A stretch of DNA of 38,987 nucleotides from an uncultured archaeon (GTDB lineage Archaea > Nanobdellota > Nanobdellia > Woesearchaeales > ARS49): positions 1-38,987 of the forward strand of contig CABMGU010000014.1 in the NCBI GenBank assembly GCA_902385765.1, given 5' to 3'. Under the pieces are notes generated by a model that was given only the letters and a program-made list of their open reading frames with translations, searched no databases and had not been told where the DNA came from. Shown here piece by piece: positions 24,715 to 31,340 of the stretch. Both the position numbers and the translations under genes were made by a program. Each line of letters starts with the position of its first letter. Positions within the stretch are counted from its first letter, which is position 1.

Positions 24715-25686
24715 TTATTGTTTTGAGCTCGTGCTCGTGTATGTTATTTGTGGCGGTTCTTTTGGCAGTTTTGTTATTATTAGTCTTGGCAGTGTCATTG
24801 TTATCAGTCTTTTGTGTGCTCCGCCGACGCTGCCTTTGATAAGGAGATATTGGTTTTTGACGAATCCGTATCGCATGAATCCGCCTTTTGCGTTTATTTT
24901 TGCCGGGTCGTCGTTTATTTTTATGATTTGTTTGTTTCTGTCAACTATTTGCTGGAATCCCATTTGTCCCTGGTGTGCTACTCGGTAAAGTCTTGGTCCG
25001 TGCCATGGTCCGAGGCTTCCCGGAGTCCTGATTCCTTTCTGGCTTTTGTGTGATCTTTTGTTTAGTCCGAATCTTTTCATCGGTCCTTGCAGTCCTTTTC
25101 CTTTTGTTATTGAGGTTATGTCTACTAGCTGTCCTTCTGTGAATACGTCTGTTATCTTGATTTCTTTTCCGAGGAGTCCCTGTGCATACGCGAGTTTTTC
25201 TTCAGGTTTTGTTCCGCCTATGCCGAGTTCGAAGAATTCCGGTGCTTTCTTGCCTATCGATGTCAGTTTGGGTTGTGTATACGCCAATACTCTGACTTCT
25301 GCCATATTTTTCGTGTCTGGTTGTTTTCCTGGTTTTTTCTGTGTTATTATTTTTCTCGATGTTTCTTTTTCGAGTTTTTCTGCGTTGATTTGTCCGGAGC
25401 AGTGTAATCCATAAGCGTCTTTTTTGTATAGAATGATTGAGGCGATTTTGATTGGAGGGCATTCGAGGATTGTTACTGGCATTTGTACGTCCTCGCCTTT
25501 TGTGAGCGAGGTCATTCTGTTGTCGTTGACGATGAGATGTGTCATCCCGACTTTGTAGCCTGCAAATCCGACGATTTTTGTTTCTTTGCCAGGAGTCCAG
25601 GTTCTTATTCTTGCAACTATGTCTGCCGCGCGTTTTCGCGGCCAATATTCCATGCTTCCTCTTCTTGGTTGTCTTAGTCTTGGCAT
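24715..25686 (-). CDS. rpl3: large-subunit ribosomal protein uL3
   Basis: uL3, 323 residues, first gene of the ribosomal-protein operon: N-terminal QPRRGSMEYWPRKRA, then SITKGKGLQGPMKRFGLNK and GSLGPWHGPRLYRVAHQGQ near the functional loop that approaches the peptidyl-transferase centre. Its ATG (25686) is preceded by a structured leader of about 140 bases from the TATA box at 25848-25855. Confidence 0.98.
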   Translation of the reverse strand: MPRLRQPRRGSMEYWPRKRAADIVARIRTWTPGKETKIVGFAGYKVGMTHLIVNDNRMTSLTKGEDVQMPVTILECPPIKIASIILYKKDAYGLHCSGQINAEKLEKETSRKIITQKKPGKQPDTKNMAEVRVLAYTQPKLTSIGKKAPEFFELGIGGTKPEEKLAYAQGLLGKEIKITDVFTEGQLVDITSITKGKGLQGPMKRFGLNKRSHKSQKGIRTPGSLGPWHGPRLYRVAHQGQMGFQQIVDRNKQIIKINDDPAKINAKGGFMRYGFVKNQYLLIKGSVGGAHKRLITMTLPRLIITKLPKEPPQITYTSTSSKQ

Positions 25687-25826
25687 AGACTGCTCTCTCT
25701 AAGTTTTTTTTAATGAAACACGATGCCCTTTACCGTGTTAGCCAACAGAGCCTTTTGCGGAACCCGGTGAGAAGTAGTGCACTTTGCACCGACTGTACTG
25801 GGATTTCCTTCTCAGGCTCGTCAGTA
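25687..25826 (-). promoter_or_regulatory. structured 5' leader of the uL3 operon with alternative folds
   Basis: No gene fits here. The region holds: GAGCCT/AGGCTC (25748-25753 with 25814-25819), adjoining GAGAAG/CTTCTC (25769-25774 with 25808-25813), a GTGCA-loop-TGCAC hairpin (25777-25789), and AACACG/CGTGTT (25717-25722 with 25734-25739). CGGTG/CACCG (25765-25769 with 25787-25791) overlaps and excludes the GAGAAG and GTGCA stems, so two mutually exclusive folds are possible. A regulatory leader is inferred; a separate small RNA is the alternative. Confidence 0.5.
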
Positions 25827-25847
25827 TTCCTGCGTCAATAGGGGTTG

Positions 25848-25855
25848 TTTATAAA
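25848..25855 (-). promoter_or_regulatory. TATA box of the ribosomal-protein operon
   Basis: TTTATAAA preceded by CC on the minus strand, resembling BRE plus TATA. It overlaps the stop codon of the Lrp gene and predicts transcription start near 25826. Confidence 0.7.
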
Positions 25856-26349
25856 GGTATCTGTTCGAGGGCATATTCTTCGAACTTGTGTACTTTTAAT
25901 ATTAGAAATCCTCTCCAGTCGGCTATTATGGTGTTGAACTTTTGTCGGATTTGTTGTTGTATTGTTTCTAGTTCTGTTGGGTTTTTTGCGATAAGAACGC
26001 AGGTTAAATCATAATCCCCCATCAGGCTTAGTAAGTCTATTACTCTGGGGTGGTTTTTTAGGTGTGCTATAAACTGCTCTGTTGTTTCTTGTGTGTTGTT
26101 GTGTAGTTTTATCTTGATATCTGCTACTAGCGGATACCCCATATTCCTTGGTACAAGCAGCGCCTTTATTCTATCTATAATGCCCTTTTTGTGCAGCTTC
26201 TCTATTCGTGCCTTCACTGAATCTATTGATAGTCCTACTTTTTTCGCTATGTTTGTTAAGCTCTCTCTTCCGTTATCCTGTAGAATGAGTAGTATTTGCT
26301 TGTCTTTTTGGTCGAAAAACTCAGGCTCCTTCACTATTTCTTCTGTCAT
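25849..26349 (-). CDS. Lrp/AsnC-family transcriptional regulator
   Basis: A 166-residue regulator. N-terminal winged helix-turn-helix (DKQILLILQDNGRESLTNIA, KKVGLSIDSVKARIEKL) and a C-terminal RAM ligand-binding/oligomerisation domain (PRVIDLLSLMGDYDLTCVLI). Targets are unknown; it lies directly upstream of the ribosomal-protein operon and divergent from the cassette at 26472. ATG 26349 is preferred to TTG 26358 because the TATA box (26371-26380) puts transcription start at about 26349, giving a leaderless message. Confidence 0.93.
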   Translation of the reverse strand: MTEEIVKEPEFFDQKDKQILLILQDNGRESLTNIAKKVGLSIDSVKARIEKLHKKGIIDRIKALLVPRNMGYPLVADIKIKLHNNTQETTEQFIAHLKNHPRVIDLLSLMGDYDLTCVLIAKNPTELETIQQQIRQKFNTIIADWRGFLILKVHKFEEYALEQIPL

Positions 26350-26370
26350 TTTTCCCAATAATTCGCCTTT

Positions 26371-26380
26371 TTATTTAAAA
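26371..26380 (-). promoter_or_regulatory. TATA box of the Lrp gene
   Basis: TTTTAAATAA on the minus strand, centred 26-27 bp from ATG 26349. The AT-rich tract continues to about 26400 and may also contribute to the divergent cassette promoter. Confidence 0.6.
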
Positions 26381-26443
26381 TTATCGAAAATTTAAGGAAA
26401 AATGACCGAAAGACTTAATAATTTCAACATCTACTACTATAGT

Positions 26444-26475
26444 GTGACGAAAAGTCACGAGGTAAACGAAAATGA
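26444..26475 (+). promoter_or_regulatory. leader hairpin and SD of the three-gene cassette
   Basis: GTGAC-GAAAA-GTCAC inverted repeat (26444-26458) immediately followed by the SD GAGGT (26459-26463) and ATG 26472. A candidate operator, or an RNA hairpin close enough to affect ribosome binding. The 17 bases GAGGTAAACGAAAATGA (26459-26475) recur exactly at 26956-26972 before the second gene. A weak TATA-like CTTAATAAT lies at 26414-26422. Confidence 0.55.
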
Positions 26476-26957
26476 CGACCAAAAAGAAAGTAACAGCAGA
26501 AACAAGGAATAGAGAGGTTCTCTATAAAGCACAACAGAAATGTGACTGGTTAAAAAGACAATCAGCACGATTACACGACAGATATTCCCCATACGACTAT
26601 AGAATTGATTTTGCCAACTCGCAGTATAGAACTGTTGAAACAATGTGCAGGGATCGACCATGTCAAATCCCGCCTGACCCGCTGTCTCAAATTCTTGCAA
26701 AAGATTTGAGCAGCAATAATCATGAGAACTACAACAACGCCTTGTTTTTCCTGGGCCGCATGGCAAAAAGGTACATGGCTCAAGAAAGGTACATGGAGTT
26801 GTCCCAATATTATTGTGGACGCCGCTCACCAGAATCCTCCAATCCAGTCGAGGAAAGACCTTCAATAATCTTTCCCGACGCACAGCAGTACAAAGCAGAT
26901 ATGGGAAAACTTGCAAAAGGCCTTGTCCAGAGGCTCGGTGCAGTAAAGGTCGAGTGA
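26472..26957 (+). CDS. hypothetical protein, first gene of HD/deoxyribosyltransferase cassette
   Basis: A 161-residue soluble protein with no recognised family. The sequence is hydrophilic and Tyr/Arg/Gln-rich with several Cys (C24, a CRDRPC pair near residue 60, C115). Helix propensity is high around EVLYKAQQKCDWLKRQSA and ALFFLGRMAKRYMAQERYME. Codon use differs from the neighbours: many ATA, AGA and A-ending codons, versus ATT, CGT and T-ending codons elsewhere. It is followed by the HD gene, whose SD overlaps this stop codon. A real gene is supported by the SD and operon spacing; function unknown. Confidence 0.65.
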   Translation: MTTKKKVTAETRNREVLYKAQQKCDWLKRQSARLHDRYSPYDYRIDFANSQYRTVETMCRDRPCQIPPDPLSQILAKDLSSNNHENYNNALFFLGRMAKRYMAQERYMELSQYYCGRRSPESSNPVEERPSIIFPDAQQYKADMGKLAKGLVQRLGAVKVE

Positions 26958-26968
26958 GGTAAACGAAA

Positions 26969-27556
26969 ATGAACTACAATGCACAAACAGGAAGAGAATT
27001 AATGCAAAAATATCTTGGTAATGAACCAAAGCTTGCTAAAAGGCTTGAACATAGCGTAGCAGTTGGTGACTTTTCTTCAAAGGTCGCCAGAAGGATAACG
27101 CAAAGAAACCCTGAATTAAGTCTTGATGCAGATTTATGCGAATTTTTAGGATATAGCCACGATATCGGCTATTCTGTGGCTGATGGCAAACATGAAGTGC
27201 ATACAGTTGATATTCTTCAAAAGGAAGGGGTAGAATCTCAAGTGGCAAGAAAAGCCATGCACGGTCAGTTGGTCGAACAATTTGGGGTTAAAGAGGGGGA
27301 TACTGCACGGTATATGCCGGCCGGAATTGAGGGCATGATTCTCACTTATTGCGATATGAGTGTCAGGACAGGAGAACCCGTTACAATAAGAGAAAGAGCT
27401 GCTGAAATTGTTGGAAGAATAAAAGGAATTCCAACGATGCCGGAGCAGTTGAAGAAAGATATCGAGGAAAACATGTATAACGCCCTGCCGAGATTTGAGA
27501 GATACGAACAGGCAGTTCTGGCATTAGCGGGCGTCTCCTCAGCAAAGGAGTTTTAA
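26969..27556 (+). CDS. HD-domain metal-dependent phosphohydrolase
   Basis: A 195-residue HD-superfamily protein. The ligands are visible in order: H28 (LEHSVAVGDFSSKVA), H64-D65 (GYSHDIGYS), then H75/H78 and H98, and D129 (LTYCDMSVRTGEP). Such domains usually hydrolyse nucleotides, cyclic nucleotides or phosphoesters; the substrate is not known. The start ATG 26969 follows the exact 17-base initiation segment used by the preceding gene. The stop is 1 base before the next start. Codon use is again A-rich and unlike the flanking genes, suggesting the cassette was acquired together. Confidence 0.85.
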   Translation: MNYNAQTGRELMQKYLGNEPKLAKRLEHSVAVGDFSSKVARRITQRNPELSLDADLCEFLGYSHDIGYSVADGKHEVHTVDILQKEGVESQVARKAMHGQLVEQFGVKEGDTARYMPAGIEGMILTYCDMSVRTGEPVTIRERAAEIVGRIKGIPTMPEQLKKDIEENMYNALPRFERYEQAVLALAGVSSAKEF

Positions 27557-27557
27557 C

Positions 27558-28043
27558 ATGGCGAGTATAACCGCCCCGGATTACAAGGAGGCGAATGGCC
27601 CAATAGTTTTCTTAGCTGGTCCAATACAGGGCGCAGAGGACTGGCAAAGAACCGCTATTGAGCTGCTAACAAGAACAAATCCTGCCGTTAATGTTGCTTC
27701 TTCAAGAGGGGATTACTCCAATAGAAAATTTGATTATGATGCCCAAGTGGATTGGGAAACCCATTATCTCAAGGAAGCGGCAAAAACCGGTTCAATATTG
27801 TTCTGGTTGGCAAAAGAAAAAGAACACATATGTGACCGGGCATTTGCACAAACAACCAGATTTGAACTCGCTGAATGGGTGACGAAGTACGGGTGTGATA
27901 AAAACCTGAGATTATCAATAGGTATCGAGCCTGGTTTTTCCGGAGAAAGATACTTGCGAAGAAGAATCGGGCAGGATCATCCTGAACTTCAAATATATTC
28001 TAAATTAGAGGACGTTTGTACAGCGGCTGTTGGAAAGTTATAA
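27558..28043 (+). CDS. nucleoside 2-deoxyribosyltransferase-like protein (third in window)
   Basis: A 161-residue member of the nucleoside 2-deoxyribosyltransferase-like group: PIVFLAGPIQGAEDWQRTAI at the N-terminus, DAQVDWETHYLKEAAKTGSI in the middle, then FWLAKE and TTRFELAEW, with E103 in the position expected for the catalytic or conserved Glu. This type is distinct from the two small paralogues at 4685 and 5490. Likely role is attack on, or binding of, nucleoside/nucleotide derivatives. An AAGGAG SD precedes ATG 27558. Its stop overlaps the convergent primase stop by six bases. Confidence 0.8.
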   Translation: MASITAPDYKEANGPIVFLAGPIQGAEDWQRTAIELLTRTNPAVNVASSRGDYSNRKFDYDAQVDWETHYLKEAAKTGSILFWLAKEKEHICDRAFAQTTRFELAEWVTKYGCDKNLRLSIGIEPGFSGERYLRRRIGQDHPELQIYSKLEDVCTAAVGKL

Positions 28044-29354
28044 TTTTTCTTTATCTTTGTTTCTCGCCGTCATCCTCTGTTTTGCAACAGCATAATTCAC
28101 TGGATTTTTTACTTTAGAACAAAAGTTGTCTGGCTTGCATACGCCTAAGTCTGCCATATATGCCTTGTTATCGCAGTTTGGCGGTAATACTTTTTTCTTC
28201 ATCATTTTGTGATATCTTAACTGTCCCTGTACCAGTACCTCTCTTAGTGGTTCTGCGTTTTTCTTGTTCCATTCTGTGAGATACTTCTCTGCCATCTCGT
28301 AGCTCCATCCGGCTGATGTTAAGAAATTTATTAGAATAAACAGTGCTCTTTTTCTTCCGTCTTTCAGTCCTTGTGTTATCAGTTGTATGCAGGGCGGGAA
28401 GTATTGTTCTGGTACTGCTTCTGTTATCGGCTCGTACTCTTTTTTTTCTGTTAGTTCTTTGAGTTCTTGCGGTGTTTCTTGGCTTGTTTTGTAGTCGAAT
28501 GCGTTTACTATGAGTTTTTTTGCTTCGCCTGGAACAGCTTTTTCCAGATAAACAAGTTTTGGCACGACCTTTTCAGGTATTGCGTCTTTTTTGTCAAAGC
28601 TCAGTATTTCTTCCGGCTTTATTACAACGCTTACCAGTCCTGATTTTTCGTTCAGGGAATATGGCATTCTGTACAAATGTCTTGTTGCTATTAGTATAGT
28701 GTCTATAGATAATACTGAAAACGGCTCTAGTTGTCCGTCTTTTATTATCTCGCTGACTGTTTTCTTTACTTTTTCCGCTATTTTTGCAGGTGCATCTTGC
28801 AGTAGTCTTTGTGCTAATGGTTCTTTTATCATCGCCTGCAGGTACATTGCTATTTTTCTTGGTCCGTCTGGAAACAGGTCTTTGATTGGTTTTCCGTTGA
28901 CGGTTTCAGGGAATGCTTCATAGGGTACTCCTATGTGGAATCCGTGGTTTCCTGAGAATTTGACAGAAACATTTTTGATTCCGTGGTGTTGTAGTGCCTG
29001 TACGATTAAATCTGCTGCGATTTTTGAGTATTCCAGTTCAGGGCAGTCTATGTCCAGTATCAAATCCCATCCTATTCGCAGGTTGTTAAGGTCTTCTGGT
29101 TTTGCTCCTGTTGTTACCTGCAACGGATTGTTCCACAACTCCTCAGAGCAGTGGAAGCTTGTTGCTCCTTGTTTTACTGCTTCAAGAACGTCTTTTGGGT
29201 ATTTTAGCACGTCTGGTCTTTTGCCATACCCGGTGCCTCCATAACTGACCGCCACTTCTTTGTGGTCTGCTGATTGGACTAATGCTTCTTGTATTTCTGC
29301 TCTTTTGTAGTATTTCAGCAGTGTGCTTATGTGTATTTGTTTGTAATCCCCCAT
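28038..29354 (-). CDS. priS: fused DNA primase: PriS catalytic core plus PriL-type Fe-S domain
   Basis: A 438-residue archaeo-eukaryotic primase. The catalytic part has DLILDIDCPEL with D101/D103, SGNHGFH (134-140) and the third-acidic region SIDTILIATRHLYRMPYSLN. The C-terminal part (about 315-425) is not normal for PriS: it holds four Cys (C322, C394, C406, C412) in the pattern of the PriL C-terminal 4Fe-4S domain, ending PVNY. Both primase functions therefore appear joined in one chain, as reported for Nanoarchaeum. ATG 29354 lies 28 bp from a TATA box shared with the divergent Toprim gene. Confidence 0.92.
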   Translation of the reverse strand: MGDYKQIHISTLLKYYKRAEIQEALVQSADHKEVAVSYGGTGYGKRPDVLKYPKDVLEAVKQGATSFHCSEELWNNPLQVTTGAKPEDLNNLRIGWDLILDIDCPELEYSKIAADLIVQALQHHGIKNVSVKFSGNHGFHIGVPYEAFPETVNGKPIKDLFPDGPRKIAMYLQAMIKEPLAQRLLQDAPAKIAEKVKKTVSEIIKDGQLEPFSVLSIDTILIATRHLYRMPYSLNEKSGLVSVVIKPEEILSFDKKDAIPEKVVPKLVYLEKAVPGEAKKLIVNAFDYKTSQETPQELKELTEKKEYEPITEAVPEQYFPPCIQLITQGLKDGRKRALFILINFLTSAGWSYEMAEKYLTEWNKKNAEPLREVLVQGQLRYHKMMKKKVLPPNCDNKAYMADLGVCKPDNFCSKVKNPVNYAVAKQRMTARNKDKEKL

Positions 29355-29376
29355 TATTCTTCTTTCTGTTCCAATA

Positions 29377-29386
29377 ATTTATATAA
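29377..29386. promoter_or_regulatory. shared bidirectional TATA box (primase / Toprim protein)
   Basis: ATTTATATAA sits midway between the start codons at 29354 (-) and 29412 (+), about 28-30 bp from each, and reads as a TATA box on both strands. No other candidate exists in the 57-bp gap. Both messages would be essentially leaderless. Confidence 0.6.
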
Positions 29387-29411
29387 CTTGTCCTAGTGTT
29401 TGTCCAGTGGT

Positions 29412-29759
29412 ATGACTCTTGAGGAATCTGAGGAAATAAGGGAGTTGCTGGACGAAATTAAGCAGAAGAATCTTTTGGTGATTGTTGAGGGTAAAAAGGA
29501 TGTTCAAGCTCTTCAATCTCTTGGTATTACGAACGTTCTTTCGTTGAAAAAGCCGTTGTTTGCAGTTGTTGAAGAGGTTGCAGGTAGAGCTGAAGAGGTT
29601 GTTCTTTTGACTGACCTTGATGAAGAGGGAAAAAAACTGTATCACGAATTGTCAATTAATCTGCAGAAGCACGGTGTTAAAATCAATAATCATCTGAGGG
29701 AGTTTCTGTTCAAGACGCAGTTGAGGCAGGTTGAGGGTTTGGCAACATATCTTGCATGA
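29412..29759 (+). CDS. small Toprim-domain protein (primase/RNase M5-like, COG1658 type)
   Basis: A 115-residue protein consisting of a Toprim fold: LLVIVEGKKDVQALQSLG with the catalytic Glu, and VVLLTDLDEEGKKLYHELS with the DxD motif. Archaeal small Toprim proteins of this kind are suspected to act in DNA or RNA processing; the function is unproven. The ATG at 29412 is chosen over TTG 29400 on promoter spacing. The last 50 bases overlap the end of the convergent lipoprotein gene. Confidence 0.87.
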   Translation: MTLEESEEIRELLDEIKQKNLLVIVEGKKDVQALQSLGITNVLSLKKPLFAVVEEVAGRAEEVVLLTDLDEEGKKLYHELSINLQKHGVKINNHLREFLFKTQLRQVEGLATYLA

Positions 29760-30399
29760 CTATTTCTACCTCGCATTGGTCGTATACTGCTTTTTTTGCC
29801 GCTTTGATGTATTCAAGTGCGTCAGCAAATGGCGGGTTGTAGAATTTTGGTTTGTTCTGGTTTGCGCCTATTTGTGATCTTAATTCCTGGTCTTGTAATG
29901 CTTTGTCCATGAGTATTGTGAAGTTTTTCCATGCAGCGTACGATGAGTAATACAATCCTAGTGATTTTGCGATTACTTTTGAGTTTCTGCAGTCTATTTC
30001 TTGTGTTGGCGTGAATGTTTTGTTTGTTTTTGTCATGTTGATTGTGCCGTTTTCTCCAACTTTTAGCATTAGGTAGAATGCGAGTTGTGATTTGAGCATT
30101 TCCATTCGCGCATCAACCAAATCCAGAAGAACAGTGTCATTTTTTTCTGCAATTCTGTTTTTTAGGAACAGCATGTTTGCAGTCCATGGCTCAATGTTCT
30201 TTAGTTTTATCGGGTTTGATGGTAAGCTTTCTTCGTGCCAGGATGAGTTTAATTCAAGGTCCAGTTTTGCGAATTGTTCCAGTACTGCTGCTTTGTTTAC
30301 GTCTGTTATGTTTTCTGGTGTTGTCTTTTGTATTGGTTTTGGTGCTGTCTGGCATGCTACCAGGCATATCAGCAGTAGTACGTATATGATTTTTCTCAT
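29710..30399 (-). CDS. predicted secreted lipoprotein, function unknown
   Basis: A 229-residue protein with a lipoprotein signal peptide: MRKII, a short hydrophobic stretch and the lipobox LVAC with C16 as the modified residue, then a Pro/Thr/Lys-rich linker. The mature domain is mostly helical (NIEPWTANMLFLKNRIAEK, ARMEMLKSQLAFYLMLK) with several N-x-S/T sites and a C137/C211-type pair. No family recognised. The TATA box is near 30425-30434. The C-terminal 16 codons overlap the Toprim gene on the other strand. Confidence 0.75.
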   Translation of the reverse strand: MRKIIYVLLLICLVACQTAPKPIQKTTPENITDVNKAAVLEQFAKLDLELNSSWHEESLPSNPIKLKNIEPWTANMLFLKNRIAEKNDTVLLDLVDARMEMLKSQLAFYLMLKVGENGTINMTKTNKTFTPTQEIDCRNSKVIAKSLGLYYSSYAAWKNFTILMDKALQDQELRSQIGANQNKPKFYNPPFADALEYIKAAKKAVYDQCEVEIVMQDMLPNPQPASTAS

Positions 30400-30424
30400 A
30401 ATTTACTGCCAGTATTTGATTGTC

Positions 30425-30484
30425 TTTTAAATTTTATGAAAGTGCAGTATGGTTTTGGGATCTTAGAGCCATAACCTTTATAAA
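30425..30484. promoter_or_regulatory. divergent promoters for lipoprotein and HtpX
   Basis: TTTTAAATTT (30425-30434) lies about 30 bp from the lipoprotein ATG 30399 on the minus strand. CCTTTATAAAC (TATA 30477-30484) is centred 27 bp before the HtpX ATG 30507 on the plus strand, predicting a leaderless htpX mRNA. Confidence 0.6.
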
Positions 30485-30506
30485 CGCGTTATATGAAAAA
30501 TGATAT

Positions 30507-31340
30507 ATGTGGAATCAGGTTAAGACGGTTTTATTGCTTGGATTGATGTCTGGTTTAGTTCTTGCTGTAGGTTATTTCTTTGGAGGAAAGACTGGTCTGA
30601 TTTTTGCTCTTGTTTTGTCTGTTCTCATGAACTTCGGAATGTTTTTCTGGTCTCACAAGCTTGTTTTGCTGATGTATCGCGCAAAACCGGCTTCTAAGTC
30701 AGAGTATCCTCATTTGCATAGGATGGTTGAGGAGATTGCCAGAAAGGCAGATCTTCCAAAGCCGGCTGTTTACATTATTCCTACAGAAACCCCTAATGCA
30801 TTTGCTACTGGTCCTTCTCCCAAGAAGGCAGTTGTTGCCTGTACAGAAGGTATTCTTAAATTGTTAAACGACAATGAATTGAAGGGTGTGCTTGCTCACG
30901 AGCTTTCCCATATCAGGAATCGTGATATGCTTGTTTCTACTATTGCGGCTACTATGGCTGCTGTTATTTCTACTGTTGGTCGTATTGCTATGTTTTCTGG
31001 TGTGAATGACCGTGACAGGGGTGTTCATCCTCTTGCTTTGCTTTTGCTGGTTGTTGTTACTCCGATTGCTGCTTTGCTGATTCAGCTTGCTATTTCGCGT
31101 TCAAGAGAGTATTTGGCTGATGAAAGTGCTGCAAGAACACTAAAGGATTCCGCTGGTCTTGCGAATGCCTTGAACAAGTTGGAGAACGGCTGTAAAGCCC
31201 ATCCTTTGCATATGGGCAATCCGGCTACGAGTTCTTTGTTTATTGTGAACCCGTTTACTGCTAAAGGTCTTGTTTCTTTGTTCAGCACGCACCCCAACAC
31301 TCAAAGTCGCATCGAGCGTTTGCAGAAACTGAAGTTTTAA
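30507..31340 (+). CDS. htpX: HtpX-family membrane zinc metalloprotease (M48)
   Basis: A 277-residue M48 protease involved in membrane protein quality control. Two N-terminal membrane segments (about 7-50), the HELSH zinc motif in GVLAHELSHIRNRDM with catalytic Glu, two further membrane segments (about 150-200) and the third ligand in SREYLADESAA. Length and order match HtpX. The stop overlaps the convergent Hef stop. Confidence 0.96.
   Translation: MWNQVKTVLLLGLMSGLVLAVGYFFGGKTGLIFALVLSVLMNFGMFFWSHKLVLLMYRAKPASKSEYPHLHRMVEEIARKADLPKPAVYIIPTETPNAFATGPSPKKAVVACTEGILKLLNDNELKGVLAHELSHIRNRDMLVSTIAATMAAVISTVGRIAMFSGVNDRDRGVHPLALLLLVVVTPIAALLIQLAISRSREYLADESAARTLKDSAGLANALNKLENGCKAHPLHMGNPATSSLFIVNPFTAKGLVSLFSTHPNTQSRIERLQKLKF

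Noticed and set aside
25687..25826. RNase P RNA or H/ACA guide RNA in the uL3 leader
   Set aside because: It has GGAAATCCC resembling part of a P RNA core, but the other conserved blocks are missing and the length is too small; no ANA box sits at the right distance from a closing stem.
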